Below, one piece after another: positions 55,286-63,830 of a stretch of DNA of 64,000 nt (positions are counted from its first letter, which is position 1; each line of letters starts with the position of its first letter). This stretch comes from an uncultured Clostridia bacterium. Lineage in GTDB: Bacteria; Bacillota; Clostridia; Oscillospirales; Acutalibacteraceae. Below the pieces are notes generated by a model. The model had not been told where the DNA came from. It saw only the letters and a list, made by a program, of their open reading frames with translations, and ran no database searches. The position numbers were made by a program, and so were the translations under genes. Where the stretch lies: assembly GCA_937892525.1 (NCBI GenBank), contig CALAEV010000007.1:24352-88351 (forward strand), written 5' to 3'.

Positions 55286-56725
55286 ATGAACTACATAAGC
55301 AAAAAAGAAAAGTTCAATTTTATGACCGGTCTTGCAGGGCAAAATATTGTTTACTGCTTTATTGGTGCATCTTTCTTTCAGTATTTCTTAACTGATATTG
55401 CCAAGTTCCCTGCGCACTATGTTGCAATACTTCTTATTGCAATGAAGGTGTGGGATGGTGTCAATGACCCTATTGTTGGCTCAATAGTTGACCGTCATCG
55501 TTTTAAGAATGGTGAAAAACTTCGCCCATTACTTAAATACACGCCTGTACCTGTCGGCATTTTTACAGTTCTCATTTTCGTAGTATTCTCAACGGCTGAA
55601 GAACTTTTATGGCTTCGTATGGGTTACTTTGTTATCATGTATCTCTGTTGGGATATTTCCTACACTATGCAGGACGTTGCAATTTGGGGTATGACTGCAG
55701 TTGTAACACCCGACTCTAACGAACGTGACAAGTTTGTGCAACTAGCACGTACAGTTGGTTCGGTTTTCTATGGCGTTTTCAGCGCAGCTATTCCTATGAT
55801 TATGGAAATTGTTGCAAAACAGTCAGGCAATTCACTTGCCCTTATGACAGTATTATTCGCGACAATATTTGGTCTTGGTGGTGCTTTAGTCAGCGCAAAA
55901 TGCTACAAAGCACAAGAAAGAGTACGTCTTGTAGAACCTGAACAGCAGCAGACATCTATTTTTGAATGTTTCAAGCTTTTATTCCAGAATAAAATGCTTA
56001 TGCTTGTAACATTATCAAACATTTTTGGCTCACTTGCATTTGGCAACAACTTGGTTACATACTTCTTCAAATATAAAATGGAGCCGGTTTTTATTGCAGG
56101 ATTCGAACTTGGGCCTCTTACTCTCACAACCGTTTATGGTGCAATTACTTATGCACCAAGTTTCTTGGGTATGATTTTTGCCGACAAACTTAAAGTTAAG
56201 TTCAAAGGACACCGAAATCTGCTTATCTTTATTCAAATTTGCACAATTATAGGTAAGGTGCTTGCTTGGATTATTGGATTTGAGGGTAACAACATTCTTA
56301 TTGGTATGATTATTATGGCAATCTGCGCAATTCCGTCAGGTGCTGCAAGTATTGCACAAACCTCACTTTTCTGTGACAGCGTTGACTATATGGAATGGAA
56401 AACAGGCAAGCGCACAGAAGGTGTTACATTTGCAATGCAGACATTCTTTACAAAAATTTCAAGTGGTATCACAGGTGCTTTGGCTACACTTTCACTTAGT
56501 GTTCTTAATTATGTTCCAGTTGAAGATGTTGAAGGTGCAGTTTATCTTGGCACTCAAACCCAAGCTTTTGAAAATTGGATTTGGCCACTTACAATGCTTA
56601 CACCTGCTATTGCAGCGTTACTTTATATAATTCCATTACTATTAATCAAATACACACCTGAACAAAAAGCTCAGGTTGAAAAAGAGTTAGCCGAACGCCG
56701 AGCAAAAGCAGAAATTGCTGAATAA
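55286..56725 (+). CDS. GPH-family sugar:cation symporter
   Basis: 479 aa from ATG 55286 (AAAGGAAAGGA upstream). WDGVNDPIVGSIVDRHRFKNG and twelve helices place it in the GPH family. Monocistronic; substrate unknown. Confidence 0.87.
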   Translation: MNYISKKEKFNFMTGLAGQNIVYCFIGASFFQYFLTDIAKFPAHYVAILLIAMKVWDGVNDPIVGSIVDRHRFKNGEKLRPLLKYTPVPVGIFTVLIFVVFSTAEELLWLRMGYFVIMYLCWDISYTMQDVAIWGMTAVVTPDSNERDKFVQLARTVGSVFYGVFSAAIPMIMEIVAKQSGNSLALMTVLFATIFGLGGALVSAKCYKAQERVRLVEPEQQQTSIFECFKLLFQNKMLMLVTLSNIFGSLAFGNNLVTYFFKYKMEPVFIAGFELGPLTLTTVYGAITYAPSFLGMIFADKLKVKFKGHRNLLIFIQICTIIGKVLAWIIGFEGNNILIGMIIMAICAIPSGAASIAQTSLFCDSVDYMEWKTGKRTEGVTFAMQTFFTKISSGITGALATLSLSVLNYVPVEDVEGAVYLGTQTQAFENWIWPLTMLTPAIAALLYIIPLLLIKYTPEQKAQVEKELAERRAKAEIAE

Positions 56726-56739
56726 AACACATATATAAC

Positions 56740-56776
56740 AAAAGGACTTACAAAGTATTTCTTTGCAAGTCCTTTT
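56740..56776 (+). terminator. Terminator of the GPH transporter gene
   Basis: AAAAGGACTT-A-CAAAG-TATTT-CTTTG-C-AAGTCCTTTT followed by TTG; one A/C mismatch. Confidence 0.85.
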
Positions 56777-56780
56777 TTGT

Positions 56781-56841
56781 TGGAGACAGTCGTAGTCAAA
56801 CTGATAACCTCTTGAATGCCATTCAACTGAGCTATGCCTCC
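56781..56841 (-). pseudogene. Degenerate tRNA-Ala(GGC)
   Basis: On the minus strand GGAGGCATAGCTCAGTTG starts as a tRNA and TGTCTCCA ends as its acceptor arm (seven pairs, one G-T). TTGAATGGCATTCAAG is an anticodon stem-loop with GGC. The D-arm 3' half is missing (61 nt instead of about 73) and the T-arm cannot pair (ATCAG/ACGAC). A deletion between short TTG repeats would explain this. Not functional. Confidence 0.7.
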
Positions 56842-56972
56842 AAAAAATGTTCAAACATTTTATCACAAATTTGCCGTTTTTTTAACACTTTGAATTCGCG
56901 TTATACAGCTAATTTGATTTTTTACTTTATATGTGGTAAAATACCTTATCAAAATATTTTAAGGTGATAATT

Positions 56973-58061
56973 TTGGAATTCCTTACTAAAGAATATTCAT
57001 TCCCATCACATTCAGGATTATGTGACATATATGCCCAGAGTGCTGCACCTATTGACTACGGCTCAATTAAAGGTGTTGTGCAAATTTCGCACGGTATGGC
57101 TGAATACTCAAACCGTTATGCGCGTTTTGCACTTGAGCTCTGCAAGGCAGGTTATGCAGTATTTGTAAGCGACCACGTAGGTCACGGTTCATCTGTTACT
57201 GACCGTGATATGCTTGGATTTTTCGGTGAAACCGAAGGCGAAGAGCATTTTGTTGAAGATTTGAAATCACTCACTGATATTATTAAGGGGGAATACCCTG
57301 ACTTGCCGTTTTTTATGCTTGGTCACGGTATGGGCTCACTTATTGCTCGTAAATACACTGCAAAATACGGTTATTTGCTTGATGGCGTAATTTATAGTGG
57401 TACAAGTGGTGAAAACCCTGCTCTTGGCATTGGCATTTCACTTGCAAATGCTCTTATCAAGCAAAATGGACCTATGCACCGTTCAGAAGTCCTTCACGCA
57501 ATCGCATTTGGAGCATATAACAGAAAAACACAGAAACGCACCGAAAACGATTGGGCTTCTCGTGACGAAGAAGAAGTTGACAAATTTAATGCTGATGAGC
57601 TTTGTGGATATACATACACAGTTAGTGGTATGAAAGCACTTTTCACAACTCTTAAACAGGTATCTTCAAAGCGTTGGTACAACACGATTCCTTTAAGTAT
57701 GCCTATTTACCTTATTTCAGGCACAATGGACCCTGTTGGCGATTACAGTAAAGGTGTAAATGAAGTTTACAAAATGCTTAAAAAGACAGGACATAAAAAC
57801 GTGACTATGAAGCTTTATGAAGGTGCTCGTCACGAGATTCTTAACGAAATAAATCGTGAAGAAATTTATGCTGATATTATCGCGTGGCTTGACGAAAAAT
57901 CTGAAAAGCACCAAGAAGAAATGAACCAATCCGTTGTGGTTGAATCAATTGACGAGGTAATTGCACCAACAGAAGAAGCAACTGAAGAGATTGTTGAAGA
58001 AGTTAATGAAGAAACAACCGAAACTGAAACAGAAGAAATTGTTAAAAACACACAAGAATAG
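56973..58061 (+). CDS. Alpha/beta hydrolase (monoacylglycerol lipase-like)
   Basis: 362 aa from TTG 56973 (AAGGTGATA upstream; a GTG at 56964 lies in the ribosome-binding site). VQISHGMAEYSNRYARFA, nucleophile in FMLGHGMGSLIARKY, ISGTMDPVGDYSKGV (Asp) and GARHEILNE (His). A C-terminal tail of about 55 residues is rich in Glu and Thr. Cytoplasmic lipase/esterase. Confidence 0.87.
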   Translation: MEFLTKEYSFPSHSGLCDIYAQSAAPIDYGSIKGVVQISHGMAEYSNRYARFALELCKAGYAVFVSDHVGHGSSVTDRDMLGFFGETEGEEHFVEDLKSLTDIIKGEYPDLPFFMLGHGMGSLIARKYTAKYGYLLDGVIYSGTSGENPALGIGISLANALIKQNGPMHRSEVLHAIAFGAYNRKTQKRTENDWASRDEEEVDKFNADELCGYTYTVSGMKALFTTLKQVSSKRWYNTIPLSMPIYLISGTMDPVGDYSKGVNEVYKMLKKTGHKNVTMKLYEGARHEILNEINREEIYADIIAWLDEKSEKHQEEMNQSVVVESIDEVIAPTEEATEEIVEEVNEETTETETEEIVKNTQE

Positions 58062-58094
58062 AAAAAGACGCTGATTTAGAATCAGCGTCTTTTT
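58062..58094 (+). terminator. Terminator of the alpha/beta hydrolase gene
   Basis: AAAAAGACGCTGAT-TTAGA-ATCAGCGTCTTTTT. Confidence 0.9.
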
Positions 58095-58112
58095 ATTTTG
58101 TTAAACAAATTT

Positions 58113-58446
58113 GAGTTTGTCGAAATGAATGCAAAATGCAAAGCGCAAAGTGTCGGAACTGCGTTGCGATTATAGTAGGTGCGATTCACGAATCGCCCCT
58201 CCGCTCCCTCTTAGAGGGTGCGGATGTCCGGCGGACACCTCTACGAAGTAGAAGTACTGTCTGAGCCGGCAGGCGAGTAATGAGCTGTCTGCGAAGCAGA
58301 CTGAGGGAGTAATATGTGTAATCGCAAAACTCCCTCCGTCAAAATCTTTGATTTTGCCACCTCCCTCGTCAGAGGGAGGCAATATACAATTGCAACGCAG
58401 TTCCGACACTTTGCGCTTTGCATTTTGCATTCAATTCGACAAACTA
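58113..58446. mobile_element. MITE-like element with about 60-bp terminal inverted repeats
   Basis: Left end GAGTTTGTCGAAATGAATGC.. (58113-58174) and right end (58385-58446) are inverted copies differing at about 5 of 62 bases. The 210-bp interior has no gene with a ribosome-binding site but several hairpins (GCGATTC-AC-GAATCGC, GTCTGC-GAA-GCAGAC, CCTCCCTC-GTCA-GAGGGAGG). GC-rich compared with the flanks. Open frames inside are accidental. No transposase. Confidence 0.7.
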
Positions 58447-58458
58447 TAATTTATACTA

Positions 58459-59388
58459 CTAAATTTTTAATTCTTTAAGTCTTTCATATTCTTCGTCGGT
58501 GATTTCGACTACGCCACCGTGTTTATATCCGTAAGGGAAACTGAACAAATCAGGGCAACGAGTAAAGTTCATATCGCCCGGTTTTGAAGAAATAAATGGC
58601 ACATAGCCCATTTTTTCACGCTCGCAACCGAAGAAATCGAACATTACGCACCATCTTCCATCAGGCAAAGTGAAACTTGTTCCTGCCTCATAAGAGCCTG
58701 GTTTTTCAATGGTATTCATATAATCTTCAAAGCCCTTGTCGTGCTCATAAGGTCCGTAAAGACTAGTTGAAGTTGCGTGCATATTCATTGACGGATTGTG
58801 TGCGTTTTTATAGAACATATGATAAACTCCGTCAATTTTGCGAATGTGTGTATCAAGAATTTCATTATCTTTCGTGAAGAAAAGTTTTGGTTCAGAGAAT
58901 GTTTCAAAATCTTTTGTAACCGAGCAATAAATCGACATATGTTTATAGTCATCTTCTGCCACAGTTGAGCCCCAATGGATTAAATACTCCCCTGTTTCTT
59001 CTTCAAAATACACTTCAGGTGCCCACATACAACCAAAATCGTCGCGACCAAAATACACGAGTTTTTCTTCGCTGAAATGCACCAAATCATCAGTTTTCCA
59101 CATACGAAGACATTTGCTGCCTGTTCGGTTCACATTAGACCAATCAAGATGTAAATTCTCATCATAACGATTTGCAATACAAAGGTCAGTTGTTAAAATT
59201 ACGAATCCTCCTGTGTGAAGTCGCACGATTTCTATATCACGACAACCCTTTTCGCCAAGGTTTGCGATAAGCACAGGATTTCCGTCATTGACTTTTTCCC
59301 AGTTTAGACCATCACGGCTTATTCCAAAATAGACTTGTTCACCGTCAGGTGTGATTTTTTCTTTAAAGTGTGCAAATAAATATGGCAT
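58459..59388 (-). CDS. GH43-type glycosidase
   Basis: 309 aa from ATG 59388 (AGGGGT upstream). Five-bladed propeller pattern: YLFAHFKEKITPDGEQVYFG, SRDGLNWEKVNDG, MWAPEVYFEEETGEY and HIRKIDGVYHMFYKNA. Predicted arabinosidase or xylosidase; the acid residues cannot be assigned with certainty. Cytoplasmic. Follows the nuclease gene by 11 nt. Confidence 0.8.
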   Translation of the reverse strand: MPYLFAHFKEKITPDGEQVYFGISRDGLNWEKVNDGNPVLIANLGEKGCRDIEIVRLHTGGFVILTTDLCIANRYDENLHLDWSNVNRTGSKCLRMWKTDDLVHFSEEKLVYFGRDDFGCMWAPEVYFEEETGEYLIHWGSTVAEDDYKHMSIYCSVTKDFETFSEPKLFFTKDNEILDTHIRKIDGVYHMFYKNAHNPSMNMHATSTSLYGPYEHDKGFEDYMNTIEKPGSYEAGTSFTLPDGRWCVMFDFFGCEREKMGYVPFISSKPGDMNFTRCPDLFSFPYGYKHGGVVEITDEEYERLKELKI

Positions 59389-59399
59389 AATTTTACCCC

Positions 59400-60350
59400 T
59401 TAAAAACAATTTCCACAGTATTCATAACCGTCATTAAGGTAAGATTTTAACTCTGCACCGTTGACGGTCTTTTTGTTTTCTTCTTTCATATTTTTAGCCC
59501 CTGAACACGTTGGCTTATGAATTTTCTTTGAAGATGTATTAAGCACGTACTGCGACGCGTTTATATCGTCTTCTGCTTTGGTTGTAGTTTCTGTATCTAA
59601 CTGACTTTTGCCTGTTGCGTAGTCGATTTTAACACCTGGTTGCACATTATAGCAATACACATTAAAGCAAATGCCGTCGCCGTTATCTTCAACAGAATAC
59701 GCTTCCATCTGCACACCACTTGCAACAAGGTTTTCCCCATCAAAAACCGGTGTTACTCGGTATAAAACGTGATTTTCAGTTTCTTTTACATAATCGGCAA
59801 TCATATTTTCAAATGGAAGCATTCCCTCAGTATTCATATAACGAGTGCCTGTAATTAGATTTTGTGTGTTTGCATTCTCCCCTGTCAACTGAAATCCGAT
59901 TAAGTGGCATCTGTTATACAGATATTTACCGTCAACAAAGTCGTATTTTGCAGTTACCCAGCCAGTAGGCTTAACCTGACCTATACTACCTCGGTCCTCT
60001 GTTGGCATAATCTCAACACCAACGCAAGCATAAGTTACACCACAACGACCAAGATAATCGAGTTCTGCGTACTTTTCAAATGCAGTTGTAGTGTAGTCAT
60101 CACTTGTAAACGACGGTTGATTGTCATTGATTGCTATGTATGGGCTACCTGAATATTCAGGAATATCCTTAAGTGTTACGGTTGGGCTTGGCTTAGGAGT
60201 TGTGCTTGGTTTAAGAGTAGTACTCTCTGCCTGACTATTGGCAATTTGCGATTCGCCCTCTTCATAATGAATTTGAGAATCCGTACCACAGCCACTTAAA
60301 ACAAGTAATAATAAAAGAATTAAACTAATTATTGATAAACGCTTTTTCAT
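59400..60350 (-). CDS. Secreted lipoprotein DNA/RNA non-specific endonuclease
   Basis: 316 aa. Lipobox LSGC near residue 21, a Thr/Ser/Pro-rich linker, then the nuclease domain (about 65-250) with YNRCHLIGFQLTGENANTQN as the His-Asn (DRGH-like) site and TGTRYMNTEGM. The C-terminal 45 residues (YVLNTSSKKIHKPTC, ending YCGNCF) form a small Cys-containing domain seen in surface nucleases. Surface DNA degradation. Confidence 0.85.
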   Translation of the reverse strand: MKKRLSIISLILLLLLVLSGCGTDSQIHYEEGESQIANSQAESTTLKPSTTPKPSPTVTLKDIPEYSGSPYIAINDNQPSFTSDDYTTTAFEKYAELDYLGRCGVTYACVGVEIMPTEDRGSIGQVKPTGWVTAKYDFVDGKYLYNRCHLIGFQLTGENANTQNLITGTRYMNTEGMLPFENMIADYVKETENHVLYRVTPVFDGENLVASGVQMEAYSVEDNGDGICFNVYCYNVQPGVKIDYATGKSQLDTETTTKAEDDINASQYVLNTSSKKIHKPTCSGAKNMKEENKKTVNGAELKSYLNDGYEYCGNCF

Positions 60351-60352
60351 AA

Positions 60353-60739
60353 CTACCTCATATATCTTTCTCTTGTGATTTTTTCGTGTGATGAGCCTAT
60401 AAAATCTACTGTTTCAACTAAACTCCAGTTATCAAGAGAAATGTTAAAATAAGCATCTGCAGGGTACACCCTATTCCATTTATATATAATGATTTCTTGG
60501 ATTTTATCTTCGTCTACCATAAAATTTTCTGCAAAAACAAAACCATTTTCAATATTTTCGAAATCTTCGCAGATTACTACAGAATTTTTAGGAAAAAGTG
60601 CAGATGAATACTCATTTGTGTAAAGTGCTTCGCCTTTACAAAATTCAAGCATATTATCAATTAAAATCTTATCACGACTCTGACGACGCTTGTTAAAAAG
60701 CATACCGTTTTTGTCGTCAAGACAAACTATAAGTTTCAT
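60353..60739 (-). CDS. Conserved hypothetical protein
   Basis: 128 aa from ATG 60739 (GGGTGAT upstream). MKLIVCLDDKNGMLFNKRRQSRD is a conserved start I have seen in clostridial proteins without known function. No domain named. 2 nt before the nuclease start, so in the same transcript. Confidence 0.7.
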   Translation of the reverse strand: MKLIVCLDDKNGMLFNKRRQSRDKILIDNMLEFCKGEALYTNEYSSALFPKNSVVICEDFENIENGFVFAENFMVDEDKIQEIIIYKWNRVYPADAYFNISLDNWSLVETVDFIGSSHEKITRERYMR

Positions 60740-60844
60740 AAAATCACCCAAAACAATTTTATCATATATAAATATTTCTTTCAATAATAATTGTTTATTA
60801 TCTGTACGAAATATGGTATAATTACAAACAAGGGAGGCGAAGAA

Positions 60845-61678
60845 ATGAAAAGATTTGCAAAAGTATATGTTGAGATTTCAAATATCTGTAATCTTAAATG
60901 CTCGTTTTGCCCCAGAACTACAAGAACTCCTAAAAAAATGAATACAGATGAGTTCAAAACAGTATTAGAAAAAATCAAAGATTATACTGATTACATTTAT
61001 TTTCATCTTCTTGGGGAGCCACTTTGCCACCCTGACCTTGAAACATTTTTGAGAATTGCCGAAGATATGAGTTTCAAGGTAATTATCACTACAAACGGCA
61101 CTCTTTTAAGTAAAAATAAAGATATTCTTTTGAAATCAAATTCTCATTACAAAACTGTGATTTCTCTCCACTCTTTTGAGGCGAATGACAATAAAAACTC
61201 ATTTGAAAAATATCTGAATGATAGTTTCGAGTATGCAAAAAGTGCCGAAAATGAAAAAATCGTTGTTCTCAGGCTTTGGAACAACGGTGGTAAAGATAGT
61301 TTGAATGATAAAATTTTAAGTGTTCTTGAAAATTATTTTCCGAAACCTTGGGTAGTTGAGCGAAACGGTACACGAATCGGCGAAAAAATCTATATTCAAT
61401 ATGGGGATAAATTCGACTGGCCTACACTTGAAAACAATGATATAAATGAAAAAGTTTTCTGTTACGGACTTCGCGACCAGATTGGAATTTTAGCAGATGG
61501 TACAGTTGTCCCCTGTTGCCTTGACAACAACGGCGAAATAAATCTTGGTAATATTTTTGAAAAAGATTTAGAAGAAATTATAAACTCACAAAAAGCACAA
61601 AAGATTTACAATGGATTTACTAATCGTACAGCACAGGAAGAACTGTGCAAAAGATGTAGTTTTGTGAGAAAATTTTGA
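60845..61678 (+). CDS. Radical SAM/SPASM-type protein
   Basis: 277 aa from ATG 60845 (GGGAGG upstream). CNLKCSFC gives CxxxCxxC near residue 14; HLLGEPLCHPDLETFL and ITTNGTLL follow. The C-terminus has CYGLRDQIGILADGTVVPCC and CKRC, a short SPASM-like region binding a second cluster. Substrate unknown, no peptide precursor seen nearby. Confidence 0.82.
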   Translation: MKRFAKVYVEISNICNLKCSFCPRTTRTPKKMNTDEFKTVLEKIKDYTDYIYFHLLGEPLCHPDLETFLRIAEDMSFKVIITTNGTLLSKNKDILLKSNSHYKTVISLHSFEANDNKNSFEKYLNDSFEYAKSAENEKIVVLRLWNNGGKDSLNDKILSVLENYFPKPWVVERNGTRIGEKIYIQYGDKFDWPTLENNDINEKVFCYGLRDQIGILADGTVVPCCLDNNGEINLGNIFEKDLEEIINSQKAQKIYNGFTNRTAQEELCKRCSFVRKF

Positions 61679-61684
61679 ATAGAT

Positions 61685-61723
61685 AAAAAGACTGACTTTG
61701 CCATGTGCAAAATCAGTCTTTTT
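61685..61723. terminator. Terminator between the radical SAM gene and the GDSL gene
   Basis: AAAAAGACTGA-C-TTTGC-CATGT-GCAAA-A-TCAGTCTTTTT. Confidence 0.85.
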
Positions 61724-61732
61724 CATTATTGA

Positions 61733-63040
61733 TTATTCTTCAATTCTTTTTCGTTTTGCGAAAACTATAATCATCATTGTAAGTGAAACAAGTGCAATCA
61801 CCACAACCGGAGCGACAATTAATGTTTTATCAATATCCGTGTCAGGATTTTTTTCATTATTATTTACGCTATCATTTTCTGTATTATTTTCGTTATCCTG
61901 AGTAGGTGGATTTGCATTTTCATTGTTATCTCCACCAACAACTTCACCATCTGTGTCATTATCAGGTGTATCTGCGTTTTCATCATCAGAAGAATTCACA
62001 GAAGGTAATGCTTCGATAATCTTGTTTGCGATATAAACGTGGCCGTCTGCGTCAGGGTGACTTTCAACATAAGTTGTACCGGCTGTATCAACATAAGTGT
62101 AGCCGAATTTTTCTGCGCCCTCAATCATTGGTGTATTACCAACTGTCATAATAAAATCAACAATAGTTGTTACAACTTCAGATTGAGTTACTGCATCAGT
62201 ACTGATTGGTTCGCCCTCTTCACCATTATAGCCATAATATTTACCTTTTACGCTATTATCACTCATACCAAGCACCATAAGAGTAACATCAGGATTCAAG
62301 TCATAAATATCTTGAATCATAATATCCCAGTTTTTATAGAAATTGCTAAGACCATCTGAAAGTGCTGACGGAAGTGTTGCAACCAATTCAGGAAGTGCCC
62401 CTGCAAGATGAACAATTTCAACAAGGCTTTTAATTGTCTCAACGTCCATAGTGCCACCTTCAATAATACCCTGTAACTGTTCTGTATATTCATCTGCTAC
62501 ATTTTCTTTTTCAAAAATGTCTGAAACAACCCAACCAAGATATGCACCCCAGTCATTACCACCGACACCAAGAGTAATAAGGTCAGCTTCAGCAACTGCC
62601 TTTTTATATGCTGTACGGTATTCTTCGCTACCTGCATCACCAACAGTATTCAACTGTGCAGGATGGAACATATAGTCATCTGCTTCGTCAAAATCGTCTT
62701 CAAGCATATAACGGATTTCTACAGTTCTGTATCCAGGTGCTGCAAAAGCAGTCATTGTATCATCTTCAATAATCGCTTTTGTAAGAACATCAGCATAAGA
62801 ACCAGGAACTCTGCAATAAACTGTTTCTTGATATGTTTTGTTGTAAGCGTCATCTTCATCACACATAACATCACGATAACCACTTGCAACACTATCACCG
62901 AGAAGAAGATAGTTTTCAAACTGCCCTCTGTGCTCATTAACAGCCTCTTGATTAAGTTCTATCGCAAAACAAGTTAATGTGCTTGTAATTATAGCAAACA
63001 CAAGCATAAAGGCAAATGATGTTTTAAAGATTTTTTTCAT
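61733..63040 (-). CDS. Secreted, C-terminally anchored SGNH/GDSL hydrolase
   Basis: 435 aa. Signal peptide 1-27. YLLLGDSVASGYRD (block I Ser), LGVGGNDWGAYLG (block III Asn) and HPDADGHVYIANKI (block V Asp-His). An Asn/Asp/Glu-rich linker (350-400) leads to one C-terminal helix and KRKR. No LPxTG. Cell-surface esterase. Confidence 0.88.
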   Translation of the reverse strand: MKKIFKTSFAFMLVFAIITSTLTCFAIELNQEAVNEHRGQFENYLLLGDSVASGYRDVMCDEDDAYNKTYQETVYCRVPGSYADVLTKAIIEDDTMTAFAAPGYRTVEIRYMLEDDFDEADDYMFHPAQLNTVGDAGSEEYRTAYKKAVAEADLITLGVGGNDWGAYLGWVVSDIFEKENVADEYTEQLQGIIEGGTMDVETIKSLVEIVHLAGALPELVATLPSALSDGLSNFYKNWDIMIQDIYDLNPDVTLMVLGMSDNSVKGKYYGYNGEEGEPISTDAVTQSEVVTTIVDFIMTVGNTPMIEGAEKFGYTYVDTAGTTYVESHPDADGHVYIANKIIEALPSVNSSDDENADTPDNDTDGEVVGGDNNENANPPTQDNENNTENDSVNNNEKNPDTDIDKTLIVAPVVVIALVSLTMMIIVFAKRKRIEE

Positions 63041-63077
63041 TTTTATTCCCCCATCATATTATATTAACCCCAAATAG

Positions 63078-63106
63078 ATGATAGCACTACGCTGGGTAAA
63101 TGTCAA
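63078..63106 (-). promoter_or_regulatory. Promoter of the GDSL hydrolase gene
   Basis: On the minus strand TTGACA (63101-63106), 17-nt spacer, TATCAT (63078-63083). Confidence 0.65.
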
Positions 63107-63164
63107 TGTGTTTTATGGTTAATTTTAGTAATATACATACGCTTTTACAATAGATAAAATTTGA

Positions 63165-63190
63165 AAAACCCATCCTTTTGGATGGGTTTT
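63165..63190 (-). terminator. Terminator of the DUF3916-like gene
   Basis: AAAACCCATCC-TTTT-GGATGGGTTTT between the DUF3916-like gene and the GDSL promoter. Confidence 0.8.
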
Positions 63191-63247
63191 CTTTTGACAG
63201 TATGTCTCATTTTAGAGCCATATGTCAACACATTGGTATTTACAAGT

Positions 63248-63742
63248 TTAGTTAACTTCTCCATAAAACCATAATACTGTTTTATGCGTGAAATCGAAAT
63301 CAGTAATGGTTTCATAATAACCTTTTTCTTTAAGATTTGATTCAATATGTCGCTCTTTGATAAATGACATGTCATGCTTGACAACTGGAGTCCAAGTTTG
63401 TTCCGCCGAATCTCTTTGCCAAAAAGAATCATAGTAGTTTTCATCATAAAAGATAATAATTTGCGAATTCCAAAGATTCCTCTCATCAATAACCGCAACA
63501 ACTTTACAAAAAGGAAGATCACAGGGTTTATGTTCAATAATTTCAACTGTTTTAGCAAGCCAAGCTTTACAGAATGCAGTTTTTATTCTTCCACTCGTTT
63601 TGGGAGATGAAATAAAAGGATCACTAGGAACATGAAAATGTTCATATGGACAGTCGACATTTTGAAAATAACATATATTATTTATATTATTACATAACGC
63701 TTTAAATTTTCTATGCTGCCCTCTTTGCTTTTTGTATTTCAT
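63248..63742 (-). CDS. DUF3916-like protein
   Basis: 164 aa from ATG 63742. MKYKKQRGQHRKFKAL, FHVPSDPFISSPKTSGRIKTA, VVAVIDERNLWNSQIIIFYD, YYDSFWQRDS and TVLWFYGEVN match the pattern of the DUF3916 family as I recall it. Role unknown. Soluble, no signal peptide. Confidence 0.7.
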   Translation of the reverse strand: MKYKKQRGQHRKFKALCNNINNICYFQNVDCPYEHFHVPSDPFISSPKTSGRIKTAFCKAWLAKTVEIIEHKPCDLPFCKVVAVIDERNLWNSQIIIFYDENYYDSFWQRDSAEQTWTPVVKHDMSFIKERHIESNLKEKGYYETITDFDFTHKTVLWFYGEVN

Positions 63743-63830
63743 AAACCACACCTATTTTATCAGATTTTTATAAAAAAATTATACCACACATAATCTAAAA
63801 TTACAATTGGGTGCGGGTGTCCTTATAAAA

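Noticed and set aside
58170..58430. An 86-codon open frame on the minus strand inside the MITE-like element
   Set aside because: It is built from the repeat's hairpins, has no ribosome-binding site and is a familiar artefact of such repeats.
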